64,000 bases of DNA from NCBI RefSeq assembly GCF_004023625.1, contig NZ_RPDJ01000015.1, forward strand, positions 186,001 to 250,000, given 5' to 3'. The notes under the pieces were generated by a model that was given only the letters and a program-made list of their open reading frames with translations, made no database searches and was not told where the DNA came from. The first letter of the stretch is position 1. Each line of letters starts with the position of its first letter. The translations under genes were made by a program, and so were the position numbers. The DNA comes from Streptomyces cavernae (GTDB taxonomy: Bacteria > Actinomycetota > Actinomycetes > Streptomycetales > Streptomycetaceae). Of this stretch, positions 17,231-25,256 are shown in pieces.

Positions 17231-18913
17231 ATGAGTGAACCGGCATCGGGAACCAGCCCTCCACCGGGTCAGGCGCAGACCACCGCCGACCCCGCCGTGC
17301 TGATCGTCGGCGCGGGCCCCGTCGGCCTGACCGCGGCCCACCTGCTCGGCTCGCTGGGTGTACGGGTCCTGTTGGTCGAGCGCAACACCACCACCAGCGA
17401 CGCGGCCAAGGCGATCAGCCTGGACGACGAGTCGCTGCGCACCCTGCAGTCCGCGGGCCTGTCCACCGCGGTGTACCCGATCATCGTGCCCGGTACCGGC
17501 ACGAGGTACTTCGGCGTGGGCGGCCGCCCACTGGTGCACGCCCGAGGCAGCGGTGATCGGCGCTTCGGCCACCCCTTCAAGAACCCGTTCGCCCAGCCGG
17601 ACCTGGAGCGGGTGCTCCAGGCAGAACTGGCCCGTCACCGGCACGTCGAGGCCCGCTTCGGCACCCGGCTGGTGGGGCTGGCACAGCACGCCACCCATGT
17701 CCGCGTCTCCCTCAGCACCGGCGGTGCCGCCGAGGACCTGGACGTCTCCTACGTACTCGGGTGCGACGGTGGACGCAGCACCGTGCGCCGGCTGTTGTCC
17801 GTTCCCATGCGGGGGCGCAGCTTCCCCGACGACGTGTGGCTCGTGCTGGACACCCTGGACGACCCGCACCGCGAGCGATACGGCATGCACATCGGTGACC
17901 CCTCTCGCCCCACAGTGATCGTGCCCGGCCGCGACGGCCGCTGCCGCTACGAGTTCCTGCTGCGGCCCGGCGAGAGTGCGGCCGGTCAGGAGCCGCCGTT
18001 CGATCTCGTGCGCCGGCTCCTCCAGCCCTTCCGGGAGATCACTCCGAGGCAGATGGAGCGGGCCGTCGCCTACAGCTTCCACGCGCTGCTCGCCGAGCGA
18101 CTGCGGGTGGGCCGTTGTTTCCTGCTGGGCGACGCCGCGCACATGATGCCGCCGTTCGCCGGACAGGGCCTCAACTCCGGCATCCGGGACGCTGCCAATC
18201 TGTGCTGGAAGCTGACGGAGGTTCTGAACGAGCGGGCTGGCGACGCCCTCCTCGACACCTACGAAGTGGAACGCCGACCGCACGCCCAAGCGGTGATCGA
18301 CCTGTCCGTCCGGCTCGGCCGGACCGTCATGACCACCAGCCGCCCGCGTGCACACCTGCGGGATCTGTTGGTGCGCGCCGCACTACTGACCGGCCCTGGA
18401 CGCCGCTACCTCACCGAGATGCGCTACCGTCCGGACACCCGGGCACGGACCGGAGCCGTCGTCCGGCCCGGCAAACGAGTTCACCCGCTCGTCGGCACGG
18501 TGCTTCCGCAGCCGCGCCTACTGCTCGGTCCCAGCTACCGACTCGTCCTCCTCGACAATGTCCTCGGCACTGGCTGGAGTCTCCTGGGCGTGGGACTCAC
18601 CGAAGCCGACTGGACCTCGGTCAGAGAAGTCGGCCTCCCACCTGGCACCGAGGTTGATGTGGTCATCGGTGACCTGGCACTCGGCCGCGCCACCGAACGG
18701 CCCGCGATCACGGATGCCGACGGTGGCCCCCGGTCCTTTCTCCAGGACCTGGCCGGGCACTTCGTACTCGTACGTCCCGACCGGATGGTGGCCGCCGTCT
18801 TCCCTCCCGACCAGGCGGGCCGGGTCGAGGTGGAGCTACGGCGTTCGACCGGCACCCGCGCCTCCCGCCCAGCCACCCCCGAGACACCGCAATCCCAAGG
18901 AGTACGCCGATGA
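17231..18913 (+). CDS. FAD-dependent aromatic hydroxylase, MhpA/PheA-like
   Basis: A 560-residue class A flavin monooxygenase. It has VGAGPVGLTAAHLLG at about residue 27, the DG motif CDGGRSTVRR, and GDAAHMMPPFAGQGLNSGIR. The last of these is typical of 3-(3-hydroxyphenyl)propionate hydroxylase and phenol-hydroxylase-like enzymes. The C-terminal 170 residues form the thioredoxin-like domain of that subfamily. These enzymes ortho-hydroxylate phenols using NAD(P)H and O2, which would set up extradiol cleavage by the VOC protein encoded upstream. I chose the ATG at 17231; a TTG lies just before it. The stop overlaps the next start. Confidence 0.88.
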   Translation: MSEPASGTSPPPGQAQTTADPAVLIVGAGPVGLTAAHLLGSLGVRVLLVERNTTTSDAAKAISLDDESLRTLQSAGLSTAVYPIIVPGTGTRYFGVGGRPLVHARGSGDRRFGHPFKNPFAQPDLERVLQAELARHRHVEARFGTRLVGLAQHATHVRVSLSTGGAAEDLDVSYVLGCDGGRSTVRRLLSVPMRGRSFPDDVWLVLDTLDDPHRERYGMHIGDPSRPTVIVPGRDGRCRYEFLLRPGESAAGQEPPFDLVRRLLQPFREITPRQMERAVAYSFHALLAERLRVGRCFLLGDAAHMMPPFAGQGLNSGIRDAANLCWKLTEVLNERAGDALLDTYEVERRPHAQAVIDLSVRLGRTVMTTSRPRAHLRDLLVRAALLTGPGRRYLTEMRYRPDTRARTGAVVRPGKRVHPLVGTVLPQPRLLLGPSYRLVLLDNVLGTGWSLLGVGLTEADWTSVREVGLPPGTEVDVVIGDLALGRATERPAITDADGGPRSFLQDLAGHFVLVRPDRMVAAVFPPDQAGRVEVELRRSTGTRASRPATPETPQSQGVRR

Positions 18914-19752
18914 GGCTCAGCACGGTCCGTCTCGACGACGGGAACCGCACCACGACCGCCGCTCGTCAGGACGGCGACGAATTCGTCCTGCTTCCGTACA
19001 CCGACGTCGGCACGCTGCTCGCCTCTGGAGCCGACTGGCGGGAACGAGCCTCCTGGAACGGGGACCGGATCCCGCGGGACAGCGTCTCCCTCGCTCCGAC
19101 CGTCCCGCACCCGAACAAGATCGTCTGCTTGGGACTGAACTACGCCACCCATATCAGGGAGATGGGTCGCCCGACCCCGGCGCACCCCACCCTCTTCGCC
19201 AAGTACGACGGCTCCCTGATCGGTGCCCGCGACGACGTTCACATGCCACCGGTCAGCGACGACGTCGACTGGGAGGCCGAACTCGGCGTCGTCATCGGCC
19301 TGGGAGGCCGCCATCTGTCGCGTGAGGAAGCACTGGAGCACGTCGCCGGGTACACGGTCGCCAACGACGTCACGGTCCGGGACTGGCAGCACCGCACCAG
19401 GGAGTTCCTCGCCGGCAAGACCTTCGAGGGCACCACTCCGGTAGGGCCCGTCCTCGTCACGCCGGACGAACTCCCGTCCGGCGCCTCCGGGCTGGCCATC
19501 GAGTGCGCCGTCGACGGCCAGACCATGCAGAAGTCCAACACCGCAGACCTGCTCTTCGACGTCGCCGACATCATCGCCTACGTCAGCACCATCATCACGC
19601 TGCTGCCCGGCGACCTCATCCTCACCGGTACCCCCGGCGGCGTGGGCGCGGGCCGGGACCCCAAGGTGTTCCTGCGCCCCGGGCAGGAACTCGTCACGAC
19701 CGTCGAGGACATCGGGGAACTGCGCAACACCGTTGTCAAGGACCACCGGTGA
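18910..19752 (+). CDS. Fumarylacetoacetate hydrolase family protein
   Basis: A 280-residue FAA-fold enzyme. It has the family core KIVCLGLNYATHIREMG, DVDWEAELGVVIG with acidic metal ligands, NDVTVRDWQ and LTGTPGGVG. Members hydrolyse or decarboxylate ring-cleavage products such as fumarylpyruvate or 2-hydroxymuconate-type acids. It overlaps the hydroxylase gene by ATGA, so it probably performs the C-C hydrolysis after ring opening. The exact product cannot be set from the sequence. Confidence 0.88.
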   Translation: MRLSTVRLDDGNRTTTAARQDGDEFVLLPYTDVGTLLASGADWRERASWNGDRIPRDSVSLAPTVPHPNKIVCLGLNYATHIREMGRPTPAHPTLFAKYDGSLIGARDDVHMPPVSDDVDWEAELGVVIGLGGRHLSREEALEHVAGYTVANDVTVRDWQHRTREFLAGKTFEGTTPVGPVLVTPDELPSGASGLAIECAVDGQTMQKSNTADLLFDVADIIAYVSTIITLLPGDLILTGTPGGVGAGRDPKVFLRPGQELVTTVEDIGELRNTVVKDHR

Positions 19753-19795
19753 CATGCCCCCCACCGACCCGCCCCCAGCCGCTAGAGTGTCCGGC

Positions 19796-20584
19796 ATGTC
19801 AGGAACAGTGTCCCCCAGCTACCGCGAGCGTAACTCCACGGCCGACCGGGCCCTCGACATCCTGACCATGTTCGACGACAACCAACTCGTCGTCTCCGGA
19901 ACGGCCGTGGCGGAGCGGCTGGGTGTGGCCCGCTCCACCGCGTACCGCTACCTCCAGAGCCTGGTCGCCGGGCGTTTCCTCGAAGAGGCGCCCGGCGGCG
20001 GCTTCCGGCTCGGCCTGCGGGTCCTGGAGATCGCCCGGCTGGCCCGCCGCAGCTACGGCCTCTCCGAGGTCGCCCTGCCCTTGATGGAGGCACTCGCGGC
20101 CGAGGTGCAGGAGACCGTCCTGCTCACCCGCCGCGCCGGCGACCTCGTCGTCTGCGTCGACCGCGCGGAGAGCGAGTCCCGCGCGGTCCGCATCTCCTAC
20201 GAACGCGGCAGCACCCTCCCCCTCAACGCCGGAGCTGCGGCTCTCGTTCTGCTGGCCTGGAGCCCCGAGGACGAGGCTCGCCGGCTGTTGGCGGCTGCCG
20301 AGCTGCGCCGTTTCACTCCATCCACCCTCACCGATGTCGATGCGTTGATCGAACGTATGGGCCGCATCCGCAGACTCGGCTACTCCGTCACCCGCGGCGA
20401 ACTCGACCTCGACGTCGTGGGTGTCTCCGCGCCGATCCGGAGTCAAGGTGGACAGGTCGTGGCGGCGGTGAGCGTGGCGGCCTTGGCTTCCCGCCTCTAC
20501 CCCGAGGCGGAGGCCGAGGTCGCCCAGAAACTGCTGACCACAGCGGCGGAAATCAGCGAGCGCCTGGCCCTGGCCGCTGCCTGA
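19796..20584 (+). CDS. IclR-family transcriptional regulator
   Basis: A regulator of about 262 residues. The N-terminal winged helix is visible (ADRALDILTMFDDNQLVVSG, then AERLGVARSTAYRYLQSLVA). The IclR ligand domain begins GLRVLEIARLARRSYGL. I chose the ATG at 19796; the gap to the FAA hydrolase gene is 43 bp and the frame stays open upstream. IclR proteins in catabolic clusters usually sense the substrate or a pathway acid. As the last gene of the rightward operon it probably controls the divergent promoters near 11.05 kb. Confidence 0.88.
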   Translation: MSGTVSPSYRERNSTADRALDILTMFDDNQLVVSGTAVAERLGVARSTAYRYLQSLVAGRFLEEAPGGGFRLGLRVLEIARLARRSYGLSEVALPLMEALAAEVQETVLLTRRAGDLVVCVDRAESESRAVRISYERGSTLPLNAGAAALVLLAWSPEDEARRLLAAAELRRFTPSTLTDVDALIERMGRIRRLGYSVTRGELDLDVVGVSAPIRSQGGQVVAAVSVAALASRLYPEAEAEVAQKLLTTAAEISERLALAAA

Positions 20585-20796
20585 GGCCGCATCGGTCGGC
20601 GCCGACGGCTCCGGCGGAATTGTTGAACTCCGTTGGTTTTACTGTGCCTTGGGAAAACAGGTATTGAGGTGGCTCTGGCCTCGCGAGTGGCACCACCACC
20701 TCTCTCGCTCCGAAGTGCCTCCCACCTCGAACGGAGTTACCGCGACAGGGTGTCATGTCATGAACGGGCTCAATATGTGCGCTCGCTGCCGTCTTA

Positions 20797-20886
20797 GGGC
20801 TTGCCGGGAAATAACTTGCGTGCTCCAGGTCTTGACACCGCAGCTCAGGAGCGATGCTCGCCGACGAATTATTTATCGGCGAGCCC
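20797..20886 (+). mobile_element. 90-bp MITE, element A copy 1
   Basis: Ends are GGGCTTGCCGGGAAATAA and, on the opposite strand, GGGCTCGCCGATAAATAA: imperfect 18-bp terminal repeats. TTA flanks both sides (20794-20796, 20887-20889), a 3-bp target duplication. The same 90 bp occur in inverted orientation at 53792-53881. It has no coding capacity. Ends and target fit a non-autonomous relative of IS5-superfamily elements with TNA duplications. Confidence 0.8.
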
Positions 20887-20889
20887 TTA

Positions 20890-21055
20890 GGGGTCCTTGC
20901 ACTATGAGCGTCCGATGAGGTCGCGTGGTCTGGTGCCGTGCATCGCAAGGCGCCGGAGAGCCCTGGATGGGGGTGCCCCCTGCTCGAGCGGAGCCGAGAG
21001 CTTGGGGGAGCGGTGCCAGGCCGCGCGACCCGGGCGGGCATAGTGCAAGGACCCC
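20890..21055 (+). mobile_element. 166-bp MITE, element B copy 1 (complete)
   Basis: Perfect inverted ends GGGGTCCTTGCACTATG are flanked by TTA on both sides (20887-20889, 21056-21058). The interior holds a second inverted segment (GGGGGAGCGGTGCCAGG and relatives). Related but truncated copies lie at 53885 and 56867. It shares the TTA with element A, so one inserted exactly at the edge of the other. It has no open frame of its own. Confidence 0.8.
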
Positions 21056-21149
21056 TTACTCGTCGCCACCCAGAACGCCACATCGTCGGCCTCCCCTCCC
21101 GCGACCGTCCGCACGGCCGCCAGTGCTGAGACCCCCAACAGCCCCACCG

Positions 21150-21790
21150 CCCTCCTCGGTAAACGGTTCACCCTTCTCACCGGTGACGTCGTCACCGTGG
21201 GACGACCTCAACGTCATCCCCACCGACGCGGCCCCGCTGCCCGCCTCGGGCCAGGTCGACGAACAGTTCTTCAACCGGCGCACTGGCTCGCTTCGGCCTT
21301 GATGACGAGGCGGACCGCACCGAGCACGCCGGCGGCCTGCCGCTGATCATCCGGCACAACGGCAAGAGGCTGCCCGCCGCCGCCCGGTCCGAGATCGCCG
21401 CCGCGGACACCGTCGCCCTGGAATCGATCGGCGCCGGCGCGGTCACTCGCCCGGCCGACGACCGGGCGAGCTGTGGCGGGCCCTCACCGCGGACGCCGAT
21501 GACACCACACCCGCACTCGCGCCCGCCGTCGGAAAGATCTGGCTGGACACCCCGGTCGAGAGACCGACATCGGCGTGACCCTCCGCGGCGGACGAGCCGG
21601 AAACCACCCCGGGCGGGGGATGTGGCGGTCGCCGACCTGGTGGACCAGATCAACGCGGACGGCCTCAAGGCGCGCGGCCTGGACGGCAGCGGCGTGCGGG
21701 TCGCCGTCCTCGTCACCGCGGTGTGGTCTCCGCCCACTCCGATCTCGCGGGCCGGATCTTGGAGGACCTCGTCGGGACGTTGCTCCCGCA
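21150..21790 (+). pseudogene. Decayed S8 (subtilisin-like) peptidase gene
   Basis: Fragments in several frames match the prodomain of large secreted Streptomyces S8 peptidases. They include FTLLTGDVVTVGR, then LNVIPTDAAPLPASGQVDEQ, GGLPLIIRHNGKRLPAA, APAVGKIWLDTPV, and the start of the catalytic domain LKARGLDGSGVRVAVL. At least three frameshifts occur, and the catalytic triad region is lost. Confidence 0.7.
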
Positions 21791-21809
21791 TCACCAGGAG
21801 GCGCTCGTG

Positions 21810-22051
21810 CAGCAATTTGGTGCTGTGAAGAAGGCCTCGAACTGACGCTTCGGATCCCAGATGACCCTGACCGCGGGGGCGTCGTATGCGCACCGGGCCA
21901 CGGCGGTGGCGGTGTTCCCATGTGCTGTCGTGGCCTTGGAAAGCGCACCGATCACCTGCTGCGTGTCGGCGGACCGAACGGCGGTCGTGTTGTCACTGTT
22001 GGCCGCCGTCCACACGCCGCCGATGAACCGTTCGCCGCGGTCGTCGGTCAT
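21810..22051 (-). pseudogene. Aldehyde dehydrogenase, truncated after the N-terminus
   Basis: The strand starts with an ATG overlapping the FAA hydrolase stop (ATGA). It reads ERFIGGVWTAANSDNTTAVR and TQQVIGALSKATT, the typical first 40 residues of an aldehyde dehydrogenase. Similarity fades by residue 75 and the frame ends at 21791, against the peptidase debris. It was the fourth gene of the gentisate-type operon and has lost everything past its N-terminal region, probably by deletion. Confidence 0.65.
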
Positions 22052-22935
22052 AGGGATTTCGGGTCGGCTGGTGTGACACGGACGGGCGTCACCGTCTTCG
22101 GTGGTACGGGGCCGCGGTGTGCGCCCTTGGTGGGGCAGGGGACAGCGCCTTGCGTGCTCACCGTGGATTCGAGGCGGCCGACGTGGCCGATATCGACCGT
22201 GATGCGGTCGCCCTCGGTGATGGTGCCGACGCCGGCCGGGGTCCCGGTGGTGATGATGTCGCCCGTGCGGAGGGTCATGACCGAGGACGCGTAGGCGATC
22301 AGCCGGGGAACGCTCCAGATGAGGTCCTTGATGTCGGCGTCCTGCCGCAGTTCGTCGCCGACCCAGGTGCGCAGGGTCAGTGACTCCAACGGGCCGACCT
22401 CGTCCGGGGTGACCAGGTAGGGGCCGACCGGGGTGAAGGTGTCGAAGGACTTGCGGGTCGAGCGGTCCTCGCCGCCGCGCATGGTGATGTCGAGCAGGCA
22501 GGTGTATCCGGCGACGTGCTTCAGGGCGTCGGTTACGGTGATGTCGCGTCCGGGTCGGCCGATGACGAGTGCGAGCTCGCCCTCCTGGTCGAAGCGCCGG
22601 TCGGTGTACGGCAGTCGGATTGTGCCCTGGTGGGCGAGGACCGACGACGGGGCCTTGAGGAAGATGCCGAGAGCGTCGATGTGGTAGGCCTCGTTCATCT
22701 CGGCCTGGTGGTCGCGGTAGTTGACCGGCGCAGCGATGATTTTCGACGGCTCGGGAACGACCGGCTGGAGAGTGACCTCTTCAGGGTGGAAAACGTCCGC
22801 ACCGCGCGGCGTTCCTTCCGGTATGGGATCGCCGAGCAGCGTCCGCAACGGCCTGCCGAGGTCCACGACGCGGTCGTCGTCGAGCCGTCCGGCGGTGGCG
22901 ATGCCGTCCGGCCTGATGAAGCTGAGCAGTTTCAT
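22048..22935 (-). CDS. FAA hydrolase family, likely fumarylpyruvate hydrolase
   Basis: A 295-residue FAA-fold protein. It has KIIAAPVNYRDHQAEMNE, the metal-site segment FDQEGELALVIGRPG, ITMRGGEDRSTRKSFDTFTP and TGTPAGVGTI. Third in an operon after gentisate dioxygenase and a 3-hydroxybenzoate 6-hydroxylase-like gene, it most likely hydrolyses fumarylpyruvate (or maleylpyruvate directly) to fumarate or maleate plus pyruvate. Its start overlaps the upstream stop by ATGA, and its stop overlaps the dead aldehyde dehydrogenase. Confidence 0.88.
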   Translation of the reverse strand: MKLLSFIRPDGIATAGRLDDDRVVDLGRPLRTLLGDPIPEGTPRGADVFHPEEVTLQPVVPEPSKIIAAPVNYRDHQAEMNEAYHIDALGIFLKAPSSVLAHQGTIRLPYTDRRFDQEGELALVIGRPGRDITVTDALKHVAGYTCLLDITMRGGEDRSTRKSFDTFTPVGPYLVTPDEVGPLESLTLRTWVGDELRQDADIKDLIWSVPRLIAYASSVMTLRTGDIITTGTPAGVGTITEGDRITVDIGHVGRLESTVSTQGAVPCPTKGAHRGPVPPKTVTPVRVTPADPKSL

Positions 22936-24107
22936 GCGGTGTCCTCAGAGGAAGCGGTGTAGAGCCAGTCGAGATCGGAGTAGTCGTCGGGCCGGCGCAA
23001 CCGGAACACGCGGTTGCGCAGGGCGAGCAGTGTCGGGTCCTGGGTGTGCCAGAGGTTGCCCCACGGCCGGGCCACGGTCTGGCAGCGGGAGGCTCGGGCG
23101 ATACGCCGTTCCTCGTACTGCTTCAGCGCCCGGTCCCGGGAGTGTTGATGGCCCGAGACGGCGTCGCCCAGCGCGACCGCGTCCTCCAGGGCCTGGCACG
23201 CGCCCTGCCCGAGGTACTGGAGCATGGCGTGTGCGGCGTCGCCGAGCAGCGCCGTGTGTGCCGTCGTCCAGGTCGGCAGCGGGTCCCGGTCGTACACAGG
23301 CCAGTCCCGGTGGGGATCGAGGAGCGCGACATACTCGCGGACACTCGGGTGCGCGATGGCGAAGGCGGCGCGGAACTCCTCCGCATCGCCACGCGGCTCC
23401 CGCGCACCTGGGGGGCGCTCGTAGACGGCGACCTGGTTGTACAGCTCGCCGCGTCGCACGGGGTACTGCATCAGGTGGATGCCTGGGCCGATCCAGAGTG
23501 TCACGTCGTCGGGCGCCAGGCCCCTGCCGAGTTCTGACCGGTCGCTCGCGCCCCGGTAGGCGACATGACCGCTGAACCGGGGTGGGCTCGTGTCGATGAG
23601 GCGGCGCACCTGGGACCGGAGGCCGTCCGCCCCGACCAGGAGCTGTGTGGTCAGCACCTCGCCGTCGGAGAAGGTGACGTCGGCGTGCTCGTCCCGTTCA
23701 CGCACGCTGGCGGCGGTGCGGCCGGTCCGCAGCTCGATGCCGGGTTCGGCCCGGCAGGCGTCGAGCAGGACGGACAGCACGTCGTGGCGGTGCGCGACGA
23801 CGTACGGGTAGCCGTACCGGGCACGGAACGGGCGCCCGAGGTCGAGCACGGTGAGCTCATCGCCCGTGACGGCGTCGCGGATCACGGCGCGGGCGGGCAG
23901 TACGGCGGTTTCGAGAACCGGCCCGAGCACGCCGAGCCGGTCGAAGGCCCGCATCGCGTTCGGCCCCAGCTGGAGTCCGGCACCGATCTCGGCGAACTGC
24001 GGGGCCTGTTCCGTCAGCAGCGTCCGACGGCCGGCGCGGGCCAGGGCCAGTGCCGCCGCGAGCCCCCCGATGCCGCCGCCGACGACCAGTGTGTCGTGCC
24101 CGCTCAT
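22932..24107 (-). CDS. FAD hydroxylase, 3-hydroxybenzoate 6-hydroxylase-like
   Basis: A 391-residue class A flavin monooxygenase. It has VVGGGIGGLAAALALARAG (residues 7-25), the DG motif GADGLRSQVRRL, and GDAAHAMLQYLGQGACQAL. LQYLGQGA matches salicylate and 3-hydroxybenzoate 6-hydroxylases. Lying directly after gentisate dioxygenase with an ATGA overlap, the expected reaction is 3-hydroxybenzoate plus NADH and O2 to gentisate. Salicylate 5-hydroxylation is chemically close but usually uses other enzymes. Confidence 0.87.
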   Translation of the reverse strand: MSGHDTLVVGGGIGGLAAALALARAGRRTLLTEQAPQFAEIGAGLQLGPNAMRAFDRLGVLGPVLETAVLPARAVIRDAVTGDELTVLDLGRPFRARYGYPYVVAHRHDVLSVLLDACRAEPGIELRTGRTAASVRERDEHADVTFSDGEVLTTQLLVGADGLRSQVRRLIDTSPPRFSGHVAYRGASDRSELGRGLAPDDVTLWIGPGIHLMQYPVRRGELYNQVAVYERPPGAREPRGDAEEFRAAFAIAHPSVREYVALLDPHRDWPVYDRDPLPTWTTAHTALLGDAAHAMLQYLGQGACQALEDAVALGDAVSGHQHSRDRALKQYEERRIARASRCQTVARPWGNLWHTQDPTLLALRNRVFRLRRPDDYSDLDWLYTASSEDTA

Positions 24108-25153
24108 GAGTCAACCTCCTCGGACCGGTGCAGGTGCAGGGCTTCCAGTACCGGGCTGTCGCTGGTGGTGAACAGGTCCAGGCGGGTGCGCGCGTGCAGT
24201 TGGTGGGTGCACCAGGACGGCACGACGAACACGTCACCGGGAGACAGGTCGAACGACTCGCCGCCGAGCACGACCGTGCCGGACCCGTCGAGCACCGCTG
24301 TGACGCGGGTTCCGGTCTGGCGTTCCCGGCGCGTCGTCGTGCCCGGATTCACCCGCCGCATCTCACAGCGCATCGTTGGCATGACGTCGCGGTCGCGGGA
24401 GGGATCCTGGAACCGGACGGTGACGTCGTTGGTGTCCTCGACCTCCAGCAGGTCGTCCAACGCTGCATCGGTGTCCTGCCAGCGGTAGACCAACAGGGGG
24501 GAGTGCGGGGGCAGATCGGGTGTTCCGACGGGGGACAGACCGGCTCCGGCACCCCAGCGGCGCTCGGCGGTCGAACGGGGGATGCCGGTCCGGTCCGCTT
24601 CGGAGTCGCCGCCCGGTTCGAAGAAGACCGCGTCGAGCGCCGCGACCACCGGAAGGTCGAGCACGTCCAGCCACATCATCGGCATGTCGCCGGGGTTGTG
24701 GTGTTCGTGGAAGGCCCATGACGGTGTCAGGACGAGATCTCCGCGGGCCATCGCGATCGGGTCGCCGTTCACGAGGGTGTACACGCCCTCCCCGTCGAGG
24801 ACGAACCGTAGCGCGGCCGGTGTGTGCCGGTGCGCGGGTGCCGACTCGTGAGGCTGAAGGTACTGAATCGCCGCCCATAGCGTCGACGAGATGAACGGCG
24901 CGCCGCCCAAGCCTGGGTTGGCCATCGCCAGCACCCGCCGGTCGCCGCCCCGGTCGATCGGGACCAGATCACCGGCCCGGCGGCCGAGCTTGGCAAGGTC
25001 ATCCGCACACCAACGATAGGGAATCGCCCGCACACGGGGTGTCGGAGTGAGCAGTCCGTGTAGTTCCCAGAGTGGCTGAAGTTGCTTGGCAGATAGCTCA
25101 AGGTAGAAGGAGTCGAGCGCTGGCTCGTCTGACCTGAACCGGCAAGTGGACAT
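24104..25153 (-). CDS. Gentisate 1,2-dioxygenase
   Basis: A 349-residue bicupin. The N-terminal cupin carries the iron-site pair HRH (H108, H110) in APAHRHTPAALRFVLDGEG and a later HEHHNPG (H149). The C-terminal cupin ends SPGDVFVVPSWCTHQLHA. It opens the gentisate ring to maleylpyruvate with Fe(II) and O2. First gene of the leftward operon; GAGGTG precedes the ATG. A 14-bp motif shared with the tandem MarR gene lies 21-34 bp upstream. Confidence 0.9.
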   Translation of the reverse strand: MSTCRFRSDEPALDSFYLELSAKQLQPLWELHGLLTPTPRVRAIPYRWCADDLAKLGRRAGDLVPIDRGGDRRVLAMANPGLGGAPFISSTLWAAIQYLQPHESAPAHRHTPAALRFVLDGEGVYTLVNGDPIAMARGDLVLTPSWAFHEHHNPGDMPMMWLDVLDLPVVAALDAVFFEPGGDSEADRTGIPRSTAERRWGAGAGLSPVGTPDLPPHSPLLVYRWQDTDAALDDLLEVEDTNDVTVRFQDPSRDRDVMPTMRCEMRRVNPGTTTRRERQTGTRVTAVLDGSGTVVLGGESFDLSPGDVFVVPSWCTHQLHARTRLDLFTTSDSPVLEALHLHRSEEVDS

Positions 25154-25173
25154 CGTTCACCTCGCTAATCTTC

Positions 25174-25187
25174 CGTACACGTAGTAT
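25174..25187. promoter_or_regulatory. Candidate operator, copy 1 (gentisate operon)
   Basis: CGTACACGTAGTAT lies just upstream of the gentisate dioxygenase start. It matches 13 of 14 bases of a site at 26234-26247 before the tandem MarR gene, on the same strand. The spacing suits a repressor site overlapping the promoter. Confidence 0.5.
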
Positions 25188-25256
25188 TAGCTTGCTGTGA
25201 ATGGTCGAGGTGTGTCAACGGGTCCGGACAGACCGTCCAAATGTGGGGGCGAAGCT

